NCBI RefSeq assembly: GCF_000471905.2
Contig: NW_006498233.1
Location: 681,559 to 745,558, forward strand
DNA: 64,000 nt
Source of the DNA: Amborella trichopoda
Taxonomy: Eukaryota; Streptophyta; Magnoliopsida; Amborellales; Amborellaceae
Direction of reading: 5' to 3'
Below are positions 37,601 through 51,900 of this stretch, piece after piece (position 1 is the stretch's first letter; every line of letters begins with the position of its first letter). Below the pieces are notes generated by a model. That model did no database searches, was not told the DNA's origin, and saw only the letters and a program-made list of their open reading frames with translations. The translations under genes and the position numbers were made by a program.

Positions 37601-40600
37601 CCCCCATCCATTCTTCTGGTTCTCAATGTGTAAATGAGGAAGTTCTGATGACTACAAGTGACCATTCTATAGATGCAAATTTCATGGGTGTGGAATCCCT
37701 ATCCCACATAACATCTTCATCTCAATCAAGACTAATCGAGGAACCTAATGGGGATTATCGCTCTTGTGCTAAAATGCATCAGAACTCTGCTAATAACGGA
37801 TCTCTTGAGCAAAGTTTCACCAGAGAAGAATATGACTTAGGGATCACAAGTGAACATGTTTCACAGCAGAAAGCTTTAACAAGAGTTATAGAAACTGCTC
37901 ACTTGGACAGTGATGGCGTTATCAAAGATCTGGATGGAGCAAAAGATTCTATGGAATCTTCAATTGTAAGAGCAGGTAATGTTATCAATGAAATGGTTGT
38001 AATAGAGAGTTTGCCTGAAGCCCAAAGTTTGGTCAGTGCTGGCAGTACAGATAATTTTGCCACTGCATGTGATGAAGCAGTTCAAGTAGAAGTTAGAGAG
38101 GATTTTTCTTTGAGTCATTCAATTAAAATTCCAGATTTGAGATCATATAGCAGCTCTGATGAAACTGATCGTGTACCTGGAATCAGAGCAATGCGTGAAA
38201 CACATCAGAACCAGTGTTTGATGAGTACTGGGAATAGTGATAATTTGGCCACAGCGTGGGATCAAGCTGTTCAAGTGGAAGTTAAAGAGGATTTTTCATT
38301 GACTTCATCAGTTTATACTCCAAATCTGAAATCAGATAGCAGCTCTGATAAAACTGATGGTCTACCTGGAGTCAGAGAAATGCTTGAAATGCATCAGAAC
38401 CAATGGTCGGTGAGAATGGAAAATAATGCTAATTTTTCTACAGCACGGGGTCAAGCTGTTAAATTGGAAGTTACAGACGATATTCTTTTGACTTCTTCAG
38501 TTAAAATCCCAGGTCAGAGGTCATATAGCAGCTCTGATGAAACTGAGAACGAATCTGGTGCTGGAGAAATGCTTGAAACCCGTAGTGTTGTTGAAGAAGA
38601 TGCCAGAGAATCTCTGGCATCTCTTTCTGCTAAGAACGAGATTGAAGAATCTGTGACATCCAATTCATATTCTGGCCAGAATATATTGGGCTCATCAGGG
38701 GACCTGTCTTTCTCTTTTGACACTTGTGAGAAAGAGAACGCTTATCTTGGGCTCTCTAAAACTACAGAAATACCGCAAAAGTCCTTAACTAGCAGCAATG
38801 TAGCAGATAACTCTGTGGCCTCTGAATCAAATAATTCTCGGATGGGAAAGGATCTGCAGGTTATTTTATCATCTGATGATAATTCTGATAGCAAGAAACC
38901 GGATCAAAATCAGTTGCTTACAAATCTTCAGGTAATTTTTTTACTACTTCACTTGTTCACATACCTGTGTCTTTGTAATTTCTTATGTTGAGGTTGATGG
39001 TTGTTGCTGTTACTCGTTAATGGTTGTTATGGGGTGAAACGTGAATGATTACATGATGACCTTGTACAAATATTTTAAATCACTTTAATTTTTCCCGAGA
39101 GCTAGCAACCATGACAATGTACATGTAAATCCCAGTTAGGAAAGCTGCTGAAAGTATTGTTGGGGTGGAAAAGTGCTCACTGACTGAGCTTTTTGTCCAT
39201 TAATTGAAAACTCATTGAGGCATTGTAATGCCACATGCTAGGAGACCAAAGATGCCCAAGTCTTCAGGAATCTTGGAAGAATATTTAACAAATGCAGAAA
39301 TGTTATGTATGTGATAATTCACATGGTAGGGTCCCAAAAGGACGTGGTTGGAAGTAGTCCGAAAAGATATGGGGACTTTTGGCCTCACTGACGATATGAC
39401 CTTTAATAGAGCAAAATGGAGAACCGAGATTCATGCAGCCGACCCCAATTAATTGGGAAAAGGCTAAAATGATGATGATGATAATTCACAAACGCTAATA
39501 ATCTAAGATTGTACACTTGTTTTAATTTGTAGTACAACCAACATAATGTACAATGGGCTATAATTGATCAAGAAAAGGTCCTTTAAAGCAATGGGAGAGA
39601 GTCCTCCATAAACAACTACTGTCCAGTCCCAACTCCTTCCTTGTTAGAAGAAATTATTTCAAGGTTGGCTTCTCTCATGAAGATTGAAGCGGATTCTATC
39701 TGACATGCCAAGGTTGAGAACCTCATCAATTGTTTTATGATTTTCTTAGGGTGTGTCAACGCTTGTTGAGCCCATCTACATTACCAAATCACATTCGGCC
39801 CCCATGAATGTAGGAGAATAATTATGGAGCACCCTAAATCCTGTGAGGAGATCCTTGGTCTCCTTTAGTATTGAATCACACAAGACCAATTCATCATCAT
39901 CATCCGAACCTTATTCCAACTATTCGAGGTTGACTTCAGGATTCGTGAAATAGATGTGGAAAAAGTTTTATGTTGGCTGCCAACTTACCCTCCTCCTTTC
40001 TCTGGACGTGGGACTAGCATCACTGGCTTGGGACCAGCCATGACAAAATTAATCACACATGACCAATTGGGCTTGGAAAATCCTTTGGAATGCTATCCTT
40101 TCAATGCCTCAAAATACGTCCTTCACCTGGGGCCGAGGGTTCTAACTGAATCGATGTCAACGTTAAGCTTTGAGGCTTCCTTTATGTGGGCATCATGAAA
40201 TGCTATGAGGCTACAAACTTTAGTGGATACCCTTGACATCAACTCTTGAATCATGTCACTTGCTCAAAGCTCTTATAAATCCAGGGATTTCCAAGTGATT
40301 ATTGATGCCTTTACTTCTAAGTTCGAGTAAAAAAAAAAAAAAATCTGATACTAATCTCGTGCATTTAAAGAAGACAAAGGCATAATCTTCTAAAGCAAAT
40401 GGTGACTTTGATAGAATTCGGAATTTGACAAGTTCCAAATGAAGATTGCTCTTGCCCTTCGTATTATCGAGCTCATCCTTCGAAGATCTAGGAGAAAGCA
40501 TGAAATCCTCCTGACAAACAAGCAATGCAACACTAGGTGGTCTAGGCTCTATAGTCTTCCTATCTTCTCAACACGTAACATAAAGTTTGAAGGGTTCCTT

Positions 40601-42926
40601 CCCTCTCCTTGACCTCTCTCAGCTAGCCACTCATTGGTGTAGTATTTTTGGTTTCAAACAGTAAGCGCGACAATAAAGCGGAGTGTTGTTCTTGTTCCTC
40701 TGCATTACCAAAATGGAATGGACCTTCAAATAAAGAACCACTTTATCTGTGACCACTTCATCCTTTTCCAAAGAGTCAATAGAATTATGCATTTGTGTAA
40801 TCATATTCTCCCACTTTCATGGACAAAGTGTAGCATACGCTGGTTAGTAGTATCACATTCCTGTCATATCAAGTATTGGCTTGGGTAAAGACAAAATAAT
40901 CTACTTTTTTGCCACCATCATTCACTAAAAAGAAGACTTAATATACATTAGTATTGTCTTTACAAAAACTGTCCAATCCTCATCAAAAACCATGTGCACC
41001 AAAGCCGACTTGACCTCTTGTATCCTCTTTATCACAATAACATTTGAGGCAAAATGAGTATTTGCTACAGTAAATTGCTTTAGTAGCAAATACTTCTCGA
41101 AAATGGTCAATATGTGTGTGTCATTGACCACATAATCTTTAGCATTTTGGCTTCATTGCATAAAATCCCAAATCTAGTTGAATACTTCAGCATTTTCTTC
41201 TTTTCCATCTTACTTGGAGTGGAAAATAATTTTTAATGGTAAATTTGAACTGGGAACAATGCAAGGGTTCCAAAAAATGTTAAAATGGACATGAAGCCCC
41301 TTTCCTTACAAACAGGGGTATTGTAGGTAATTATTTGTGCCACATTTGAGGGCCACAATTAAGTGTTTCAAAAAGCGCTAAGCGGCACCTAGGCGATAGG
41401 GGGGGTCCAGGCCGCCTAGTGCCTAGGCGGGCGCCCAGAACCTGGGCGACCTAGTAAATTTTTTTTTTTTTTTCCGTTTTTTGGGTTTTCTCTCTCTAAA
41501 ATAGCCTCTAATGGATTTTAGGTTTCAAATGAACCTTAAACCCATAATTTTGCTCCTTCAGTATTAAAAAAATGACCCAAAAATATCTTCAAAGAGCCGC
41601 ATTTCCGCCTTTGGGTGGGGCGCAGGTCTTGGGGGCCGCTTAGGTGGGTTCAGGCGGGGGCCCAGGGATATCTTCCTAGGCAGCTGGCCAGGTGCTGGGC
41701 GGTCCGCTTTTTGAAACTATGGCCACATGTCAAGACTATTATCCAAAAATTACTTCAAAAAGAAAAAATAGCATCCAAAGAAAGTTTCACCATAGAATTG
41801 GTAGTTTTGTGCTCCCTATTGCTTTGAAAAACGTAGACCCAAAAGTGAAAGATGCCACAATGTTTATTATAGGTAGGTGACTAGTGTTAGTCCATTCATC
41901 ACCAACAATTCCAACTGCTCTTCAGCAGGGTTAAAACATCTTCTACATTAATTTTTTCTGCCTTTATGTTGTCCTTAACTCCTTTGCAGTAGGGTATGCC
42001 TATCCCTTTAAATTGTTATTACCAGCAAAGGAGATGAACATGCGACAATGTAGAAGCTCGGATGATGTTAGATGGAAGCCCATGAGTAAAGAGCATGCAT
42101 TATCAAATTTTCTAGCTTATTGCATGCCAACGCATTGAATAACTTCTTCAACAAGCTGCCCCCTTTCTCAATCCATTCTTAGAACTCTCAGGACTTGGTA
42201 ATGGGACTTATGGCTTTTGATTCATTTGGGCTCTTTTATTGTTTTGTCTCATTTTTCCATGGACATTTTTTTAATTCTAGCAATAGGTAGACAAATTAAA
42301 TGAGCTTTGGCCTGGTATGTGATCCTTTGTATTATGAGTTACACTTGAGACACTTAGATTCCCAATTTCCACTTTCTCCTGTCAACTTTCCTTGCTTCTC
42401 AATGGTATTTAAGGGCACTGCGAGTCCTCATTATTTTTGCAAGTTTGACTACTTCAAGCTTGGGTGGACTTTCTTTTAATCTCCATTTGTACTTAGAGCT
42501 GGGGAAGACATAAGAAATATACGGTGCATTATCAAAGATTTACTTGATTTTTTTTTTTGAGAAAAGGGTTAACTGCATTAAAATCGATAAAATTACATTT
42601 CTTACTAATCCTAAAGAAGGCAATCCCACAGATTGGGTGCTCAGACAACAAGGGTTGAGAAGGGGAGAGAGAAGAAGAGTCCCGAGTAGGTGATCCAACT
42701 TAGGGATCTTAGAAAAAATAAAAAAAAAATTATAACAAATTCAAAAAAATTAGAAATCTATTTGTAACATGTTTAATCTTAGTTTAAACATATATTTCCT
42801 TTTTCTGGGTTTTTTTATATTTATTTTTTTAAACACTTTTTGGATTCTACAGTACTTTGTCAAACTCGAGCCGAGTACTCAGCTCGGGCATCAGCTGAGT
42901 AGTCGGCCCAAGTTGTTCATTCGAAC

Positions 42927-42995
<69 letters not shown>

Positions 42996-45900
42996 TAGTA
43001 GTAGAGTAGTAGAGTACGAACGTAACGTAACGTAACTAACGTAACGTAAACTAAACGTAAACGTAAACGTAACGTAACGTAAACGTAAACGTNNNNNNNN
43101 NNNNNNNNNNNNNNNNNNNNNNNNNNNNNNNNNNNNNNNNNNNNNNNNNNNNNNNNNNNNNNNNNNNNNNNNNNNNNNNNNNNNNNNNNNNNNNNNNNNN
43201 NNNNNNNAGTGAGAGAGAGAGAGATGTAAGTTTGAAGCATGAGGCCTCAAAAAACTCCAATATTTCACCAAAAATAAATGGAAAGAGCTCCATTTAAAAA
43301 AATTTAAGCAATGATTCTCAGAATACATTTTCTGGTAATGTTCCAATAAGGTTTGACAGCCTAACTGAAAGATGAAAACGGCGCTTGCCGTTGCATCTCT
43401 CTATTGCAGCTAAGTTCAACTCAACATGAACCCTAAAACTTTTCACACTTGGTTATAAAAGAAATTACTCCTTTGTATGGAGAATGACATTCCCTAGCAA
43501 ATGAAACATAAAGGGAAGGCAAAAATGTTTCATAAAAATGGAAATACCACTCAAAATGTTTTCCTATGTCATATTTGTTTCTCCACATTTCGACTTTCAA
43601 CACACATCTATGTCTACCTATTGTTGACATGGGTGGACCTTGACGTGTCTCTATGTTTCATATCTTAAAATATATAATAAGTTCAGTTGGGGCCTTTCAT
43701 CCTAGCTTGGCCTCTTCATGCTAAATCCAATTATAGTTGATGGAAATGCTTGAGAGTCGGAATCATTTTAGGAATCGGAAGTCCAGAACACTTGAAGATT
43801 CCTATAGATGGAATCACTGGCTATAGAATGTTAATTACAAGAATCAAGATTCCTACTTTACGGGAAATGCGCTCCAAGCTAAATGGCTTGCGATTCCTAC
43901 CTTGTTGGAATCGCACACCAACCCGTTTCTAATCAAGATTCATACCTTTTTAGAACTGAGTTTCGTCCCAATTAGAATTGAGATTCTTACCTTTATGGAT
44001 CAGACACCCAACAACTTAGAACTGCAATAGAAATCAACACGAAACATGTCTCGTAGAATAAACTTAAGCAAGAATCCCTTAGTATTGGAATAGATCTATT
44101 CAGTACACTTAGTATTCAGTATTGGACTGTTGAGGATCTCGATTGCATAAGAATTATATTATATTACATTATTATGTTATGTTATATTACATTATATATA
44201 TTAAATTATTATTATTATTTTTTTTGAGAATAAAGGATCAACATTATGTCACACGAGCTCAGATGAGCAAATTATCACCCATTGTGGGTATAAGTTTATT
44301 TATTTTTTTTGATATATTATATTATATTAAAGAAGAAGACCGACATAATGATTAATCATGAACAAATCTACTGCCAAAAAGAAAAAATATCAGTGTGCTG
44401 CTGCTCCCGCAGCTAAAAATCAAACTAAGGTTTTTCTTAGGAATCTCAATTCTAGGAATGTCAAATGATACTATTATATTTTATTTTATAAGATATATTA
44501 CTAGTTTCATGCAACTTGGAAAGAGACTTTATTTCACAATATTCATTTTAATTGGTAAAATTTTATTTAGAATATCAAATTTCTGGAAATTTAAGATACA
44601 ATTAGAATAATTTCAAAAATAAGAAATATTACTAATCAACTGAAAAAATTAAATTTAAATTATAGTATCTTCTAAATGACTGTTGTCTAAGAGGTCAAGT
44701 GTATAATGTGAACTAGAAGCATAGACTACTAATTTTTTCTCTCAATGTCCACTTGTCATTTTCAGTGAAAAAGTTTAAATCGCTAATTAAGAAGATATTT
44801 TGGAACTAAAATTTTAGAATCCACTTAAAATTCACCTGATGAGTATTTCCTAGTACTTCTTGTAGGCTCTAATAATTGAGGATCATTATCAATTTAAGAG
44901 GAGTTTCCTACATCTATTATTATGGGGTTTTTGTGCCCTTCTTCCTTTGTTCTAAAATTCTAGCTTGTTTTCCTTTTGATGTTTCAACTTCTTCAAAGAA
45001 GTAAGCCTATCTCCTACATCTATTATTATGGGGTTTTTGTGGCCCTTCTTCCTAACTTTGTTCTAAAATTTTAGCTTGTTTTCCTTTTGATGTTTCAACA
45101 TCTTCAAAGAAGTAAGCCTCCCTACTCTCAACAATTTCTTTAGTTTCTTCATTATAAAATCTGTAACCCTTGGAATCACTTGAGTACCCCACAAATATGC
45201 ACTTTATTGTTTTGGGTCTTTGGCTTATTTAACTTCTAATATGAACATGTTATATAGAGCCCCATACCTTGATATGGTCTAGTTTGGGTTTTCTACCAAA
45301 CCATAGCTCAAAGGGTGTTACATTAGTTGATTTGGAAGGTACTCTATTCAATATATAGGTAGCCGCCATAATAGCGTCTTCCCGAAAATGATATTCCACA
45401 CCACCTTCTCATATCATATAATTGATTGTATCTATTAATATGCTATTTTTTCTCTCGGCTATACCATTTTGTTGAGGGGTGTAAAGTAAAGAGGTCTGCC
45501 TAACTATTCCATTCTTATTACAAAACTCATTAAATGCATTTGATCTATATTCCCCTCCTTATCACTTCTAAGAACCTTAATTTTAGTATTTAGTTGGTTT
45601 CAACTTCCAGTTTATACCTTTTAAATTTGTCTAATGCTTCATCTTTATGAGAATTTAAATAAGTATAAGAGTACCTAGAATAATCATCTACAAAGGTAAT
45701 AAAATATTCACTCCCTCCTATGCTTTTGGGTTTTAATTTTCCACATATATTGATATGAAAATGTGCCATAGAGCCCCATACCTTGATATGGTCTAGTTTG
45801 GGTTTTCTAGCAAACCATAGCTTAGAGGGTGTTATATTAGTTGATTTCAAATGCATTCTATTCAGTATATGGGTAGCTGCCATAATAGCTTCTCCTTAAA

Positions 45901-48900
45901 AATGATATTCTACACCGGCTTCTTGTATCATACAATTGATTATATCAAGTAATGTACTATTTTTTCTGTCGGCCATTCCATTTTTATTGAGGAGTGTAAG
46001 CCAAAGAGGTTTGCATAACTATTCCATTCTTATTAAAAAACTCATTAAATTGATTGGATCTATATTCCCCTCCTTATCACTTCTAAAAACTTTAATTTAG
46101 TATTTAGTTGATTTCAACTTGTAGTTTATACTTTTTAAATTTGCCTAATGCTTCATCTTTATGAGAAATTAAATAAGTATAAGATTATCTAGAATAGTCA
46201 TCTATAAAGGTAATAAAATATTCACTCCCTCCTGCTTTTGGGTTTCAATTTTCTAAAAGTTGGACAGTGTGAACTAACATGGTGTGAGAGAGAGATATAT
46301 GTAATTTATGATGTGTAGAGATTTGGGACCCCCCATAAAGGCTATTTATAGACTCACACTTAGGGTTAGGATTTTTAATGTTAGCCATCCTCATGAAGAA
46401 TAGATCCATACCATTGATCATAGGAAACCTGTGGGGTGAGAGATCTTAATCTTACAACCCTTAAATCAGTCATCATGATATAAAGGAAAGTGCTAGAACT
46501 TTATCCTTCAGCTTCTTTAACCTAATCCCATTAAATATACAATATATAAAAAATATATTTCCTTTTCTATTAATTTCCATATTTTCTCTTACACATGCTT
46601 CTTTGAAAAGTCAAATATCTTTCAATTGCAAAACTTTCCCTTTTATTTCAAATTGATTGAGTGGCTGAGTTGCATGCCACAAAATAGGAAAGCAATAGGC
46701 ACAAAGTGAGGCATGCCTCTCATGGAGCCTCGAGTGGGCCCCATGCACCTCCGCATATGCATTATTTGGTGGGACCTATGGAGTACAATGGGCCCCCATG
46801 TGTACTACTAATTTTAAATTAGTGAAAATAATTTTTACAAAATGCTTGTTATTTTATTTTCTCTGATTTATTAAATACTGTAAATTCAATTTTATCCTAT
46901 CTATAATTTTTTTTTGAGAAAATAAAATACCCAGCGACTGCTAAAAATTCATTTTATTTATCTAAAAATCATTTAAGGTCAAATTAATTAATTCTAAATT
47001 TATTTGATGAGATTTGGATCCAACTATGTTAAGACTTATTTGAAAAAATTCTAACCCTTTATATTTTAAAAGGTCATTTGAAACCTAAAACTTATTGGAG
47101 CCCATTTTAGAGAGAGAAAGCCTCCAAAAAACTAGTTTTTGGTGATTTCTTTAGGATCAAAGGGTTTCTCAAAGTTGACAAAAATTGATCAAAACATCAC
47201 CCATTGATATTAGATTTAATTTTTGATGTTATGTAAAGCTATTGGGGGGGTTTTTAGAATATTTTGTGTCCTTAGAAGCATCTTTGAGGTGGAAGTTTGA
47301 AGATTGAACAATCAAACTCAAAGTAAGTGCCTTAAATACCTAATTTTCATTTTTTATACTATATATCCTTTTTTTATTCAAATGGGCATCCTTTTTGGAT
47401 TCGATTGAGCTGCCCAGGTTCCGGGCGCCCCCCTAGGCGTTGGGCTGCCTGGACCCCCCAGGCCGCCTATGACCCGCGTAGTGCTTTTTGAAACACTGGT
47501 CTCGACAAATGGTATTGCCAACCTCGGTCCCTCTGGACCATACTCCCACTGGAGTTCTTTGTTCTACTATATCAGAATTGGTTACATGCTCTCATAAGGC
47601 CTTTAAATGGCCCAAAAACCCAACATTTTTCACATATATCTGTATGAACAATTTCAACTACATTTTGTGCTCTTTTACCTTTAGGGAATGGTTTTCTATG
47701 CATTTTTTCTTTTAGGCAAGTTTCACATTTGAAATTTTCCTTCTCTTGATAAGGGATAGCATTTTCTTTCATCAATCTACTTAATTTTTCAAAGCCAATG
47801 TGACCAAGCCTTGTACGCCAAATATTAAAACACTCATTATAAGCAAATGACCTTTTCATTCCATTATCAAGATTAGGTTTGTACATATTGCCAACCATTG
47901 TGGCCTTTATAATGAAAGCACATTTTTTCGTAATAATCATCTTTCCATTCCTTACATAAATTTCACCTCCATTATCAATCCTGGAGAGAAACTAAAATTT
48001 TCCTTATATCTAGAGCATATGACACATCATTAAATGTCAAAGTGCCATGGGATGGGAGTGGAAGCTTAATTGTTCCTTCTCCAAGAATGTTGACGCTAGA
48101 CTAGTCGCTCATAAGAAGTTTCCCTGCACCATCACTCTTCTCTTTGAACTCCACCTATTGTTCTTAGTATTAGTGATGTGCCTAGTAGCTCCAGAGTCTA
48201 CCCACCATTTGTCAGGGGAGCTCACGATCAATGACCGTCAACCACAAAGGAGAAATCTTTCAAGCCAATACCTCATCCAACATTCTTCTACTTGGATTCT
48301 TGATGGAGGGAAAATTATTCTTATTTTTTATTTTTATTAAACTTTAAAGGATGTAAATTATAGTTTTAGTTTTTTGGTTTATTTCTAGGGACTTTCTTTT
48401 TTGTATTTACTTTGTAAGTACTATTCACGAGTACTGTTCATAAGGGTAAAACTGTCATTATGAAATTTAAGTTTGAGTAAGGATATAAGTTATTTTAATC
48501 ATCGTATAGATATGTAATGTCTTTGAACATTGATTTAAGATATAAGGTGTGTGGGGCCTCGAGAGGACCAATTCCACATATTTTCAAAAATTGAAAGAGA
48601 GAAAAGCTTAGGCCTTTGGAACCTTAGCTTGGGATATGGAGAAAAAACCCTAGGTTTCTTTGAATTGTGCTTGTGTTCGGCTTTGTTTCTTGGTGATTTT
48701 ACTGATCCCTCAATTTTTCCTGCATCAATTCCCTAAAAAATTTAGCAATATGACCAAATTTGTTACAACTAAAACATTTCTTAAACTAGTAGGAATTTTT
48801 AGGAGCTTTGTTCTTATTTTTCTTGGCCATGCTAAATAGGCTTTTTTTTTAGCTTTTTCATCCTTCTCTTTAATTCTATCATTTTCTTCCATCCTTAGCT

Positions 48901-51900
48901 GTCCTCTAAAGTTTTCCAAGGTATAGATTGTTTGCAAATTTTTCTTCAAAGCTTTCTAAGAGTTTGGGAGGTTTTCTATAATCTTCATAATTTATTGGTG
49001 TTACTTATGGGCTCACATAACCAGCAAGTTCATTAGTCATAATATTCATATCATCTAAATGCACTAACACCAATTGATCCTCATTAAATCTTATACATAT
49101 TGTATCTTTCATATAGCTCACATTTAGCTACATAGTTATCATCGGTATGCCTCTTTTCTATGGCAACTCATAAGTCCTTAGCATTAACATACTTTTCAAA
49201 TACTTTGTGCAACCTATCACTCAAACAATTTAGGATAGCACATCTACATGAAAAATTATCAGAACGAGGAAAATATTTTTGCCTTTCCCTAATAGTTGAA
49301 TTATTATTAGGTTCATTTGGTTTCTCTTCATTGATCACATACAACAACAATTCCATATTGTGAAGCAAGATAAATAACTGATTTTTCCATAGAGAGAAAA
49401 ATAGATCCATCAAGCTTCTCAATTTTTACCGAATCCAAAAGTATGTTTCTTGTAGTAGCCATTTAATGTAGGCTCTGATATATAGTTACCCAAATCGTGT
49501 ACGAGGTCGTGATTCTAGATCACAATTCCTTGGTTCCCAGGATGAAACATAATTTTGGAAGATAAGAATCACATTTCCAAGTTTTTCGAAATACATTCTA
49601 GATTGTTATTTGAATCTCGATTCTCGGAAGCTTGGAATCTAGATTCCATATAGCAGAATTTGCAATTCATTGTTACACAACAATGTGATTGAACGTGTGC
49701 GAGATGTTGATTCAATTTTTTAAAAATCGCGAATCCAAGTATTTTGGAAGCTAGATCCATACCATCAAAAGGTGTTATACATAAATGCACTGAACAATGT
49801 TTCGATCAACATCGAATCAAATTCTAATGACACAACCAAGATTCCAAAGCAAATTTTGAATGGAATACTTTCCCAAATTGTATGTTGCTAGAGGAGCTCT
49901 AGAAACCCATTCTATGTTCCAGGAACCCTTTCGTATTATATTGCATTTGTGTACAATTTAACTACTCGTGATCTGGGTTTCGGGACTGTGATGTTCTGAG
50001 AGCCGAAAAGCAATAATAAACTTTTGAGATGAATCCATGTATGGACCTAACCAAGATAACCTGAGGGATGCCTTTTGGGCTGAATTGGAGACCTTAGGCT
50101 CGACATCTCCCCCTAATTGGCATATTGGAGGGGACTTCAGTGTTACTCGTTGGTCCCATGTTAGGAATTCCAATCCTTCAGTCACCCCCGCCATGATCCT
50201 CTTCTCTGATTTCATTTCGAATCATCAGCTGATTGATCTCCCCTTGGAAGGTGCTCTCTTCACCTGGTCCAATCACTCTTCCAATCCCATTCTGTCTAAA
50301 ATAGATAGATGTGTTATTTCTTTGGACTGGGACAACCATTTTCCTTGTTCCCACTCTATTGCTCTACCCTTCGGATCATCGACCTATACTCCTGGACAAC
50401 CAGCCAGTCTCCCGTGGGCTGAGACCCTTTCGCTTCGACATGGTTTGGTTGGAAGACTCTAATTTCTCCTCGTCAAAAATTGGTGGGAATCCTTCTCTCC
50501 CCTCGTTTCTGGTTGGGCAGGCTTCTGCTTGCAGATTTCTCCAATAGCTTAGGTCCCATCTCAAGTTATGGAGCTCCCAAATTTCTGGAAATTACCATGT
50601 TCTTAAGGAGGATCTCCTTCATTCTATTCGTTTGCTGGATCTAGCTGAGGAGACCAGAACTCTTTTGCTTAATGAATTGGAAACAAGAGCCAAAGCACAG
50701 ATCTACTGGGCCCAAAGAGCTAGGATCAAATGATTGAAGTCAGTTGACCTTAATACTATAGCCAACTGCCGCAGGAAAGAGATTGCTATTCCCCATCTCA
50801 AGGTTGAGAATGTCATCTTAGACCAACCTCTGTCCATTGAGCAGGCGTCAATAAATCATTTTTTTCTCAACTCTTTTCTACCCTGCGTGGGCCCAGTTTT
50901 GCTATGACCGACTTCTTATTCTTATCTCTTCCTCTTGACCAATCCACTTGGTTAGAATACCCCTTCGAGGAGGCCGAAATTGTGGCAGCCGTAAGTGTCC
51001 TTAGCCCCGACCGTGCCCCTGGACCGGATGGTTACCCAATGGCTTTTAATTGGGTACTATCTCCAACTCAGGGAGCTTTTATCAAGGATCGTCAAATCCT
51101 TGATGGGGCACCCATTGCTCACGAGTGTATTCATAGTCGGACGGTTTCCAAAGTCATTGGCATTATTCTGAAGCTCGATTGGGAGAAGGCCTATGACCAT
51201 GTTGATTGGTCGATCCTCGATGAGACTTTTAAGGAGGATGGATGGCTTTTGGGGCTAAGTGGAGAAGATGGGTGAATGACTTCATTTCCAGTTCTACCTT
51301 TTCAGTTTTGATCAATGGATCACTGAAGGACTTCTTCCCTGCCTCCAGAGGCATCCCCCAAGGGGATCCACTCTCAACCTTCCTGTTTGTTATTGCTGCT
51401 GAAGTCTTCAGCAATCCATCTATAGACTTTACCATCTTGGGATTTTGAGGGGGTTCCAATCTAGCTCCTTTGGTCTCGTCATCTCGCATCTCCAATATGC
51501 AGATGACACCTTAGTTTTCTGTGATGCTACCAGCCAACAGGCTGACATTCTTCTTCTTTTCTTGAGATGCTTTCAGTTGGCCACTCGATTCTAGGTTAAC
51601 TTTGGCAAATCTAAATTGATGGGTGTTAGCACTGACGCATCCTTTGTCCAAGCCATGGCAGCAAAATGGGGTTGCTCAGTTGAATCTCTTCCCTCTTCTT
51701 ACGTTGATCCCCCCTGTAGGGATGCCTCGCCAATTCCTTTGGAGTCACTTATTGGACAAATTCGATAGAAGGTTTGCGGGTTGTAAAGGGCGTGTCCTTT
51801 CTAAGGCTGGTAGGCTCTCCCTTATGAGGTCAACCCTCGCCAACACCCTATTTATCAAATGCCCCTTTTTCATATCCCGGTTTTTGTTGCAATACGATTG

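Larger units (their letters stand above)
44905..49462 (-). pseudogene. Ty1/copia retrotransposon relic (gag-PR-INT; RT and RNase H missing)
   Basis: Read on the minus strand. Gag starts at 49462 (MATTRNILLDSVKIEKLDGS) and continues through SCRCAILNCLSDRLHKVFEK (~49220). The zinc knuckle CFSCNKFGHIAKFF (~48780-48735) lacks its last Cys. The protease DSGATRHIT core lies at ~48180. The pre-integrase RLGHIGFEKLSRLMKENA, FKCETCLKEKMHRKPF and VEIVHTDIC stretch is at 47830-47635. The integrase core YFITFVDDYSRYSYTYL and TPSKLWFARKPKLDHIKVWG is present twice, ending with IFVGYSSDSKGYRFYNEETK near 45170. RT and RNase H are absent. A 1.37-kb LTR splits the pre-integrase from the integrase. Confidence 0.8.

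Noticed and set aside
38932..38991. C-terminal extension of exon 2 to the stop at 38991
   Set aside because: CAG|GTAATTTTTTTAC is a good donor, the extension is hydrophobic intron translation, and the 59-kb exons continue in phase.
42891..43346. Minus-strand frames of 80-151 codons
   Set aside because: They cross an N-gap and a (GA)n run; the Xs and Ser-Leu repeats are artefacts.
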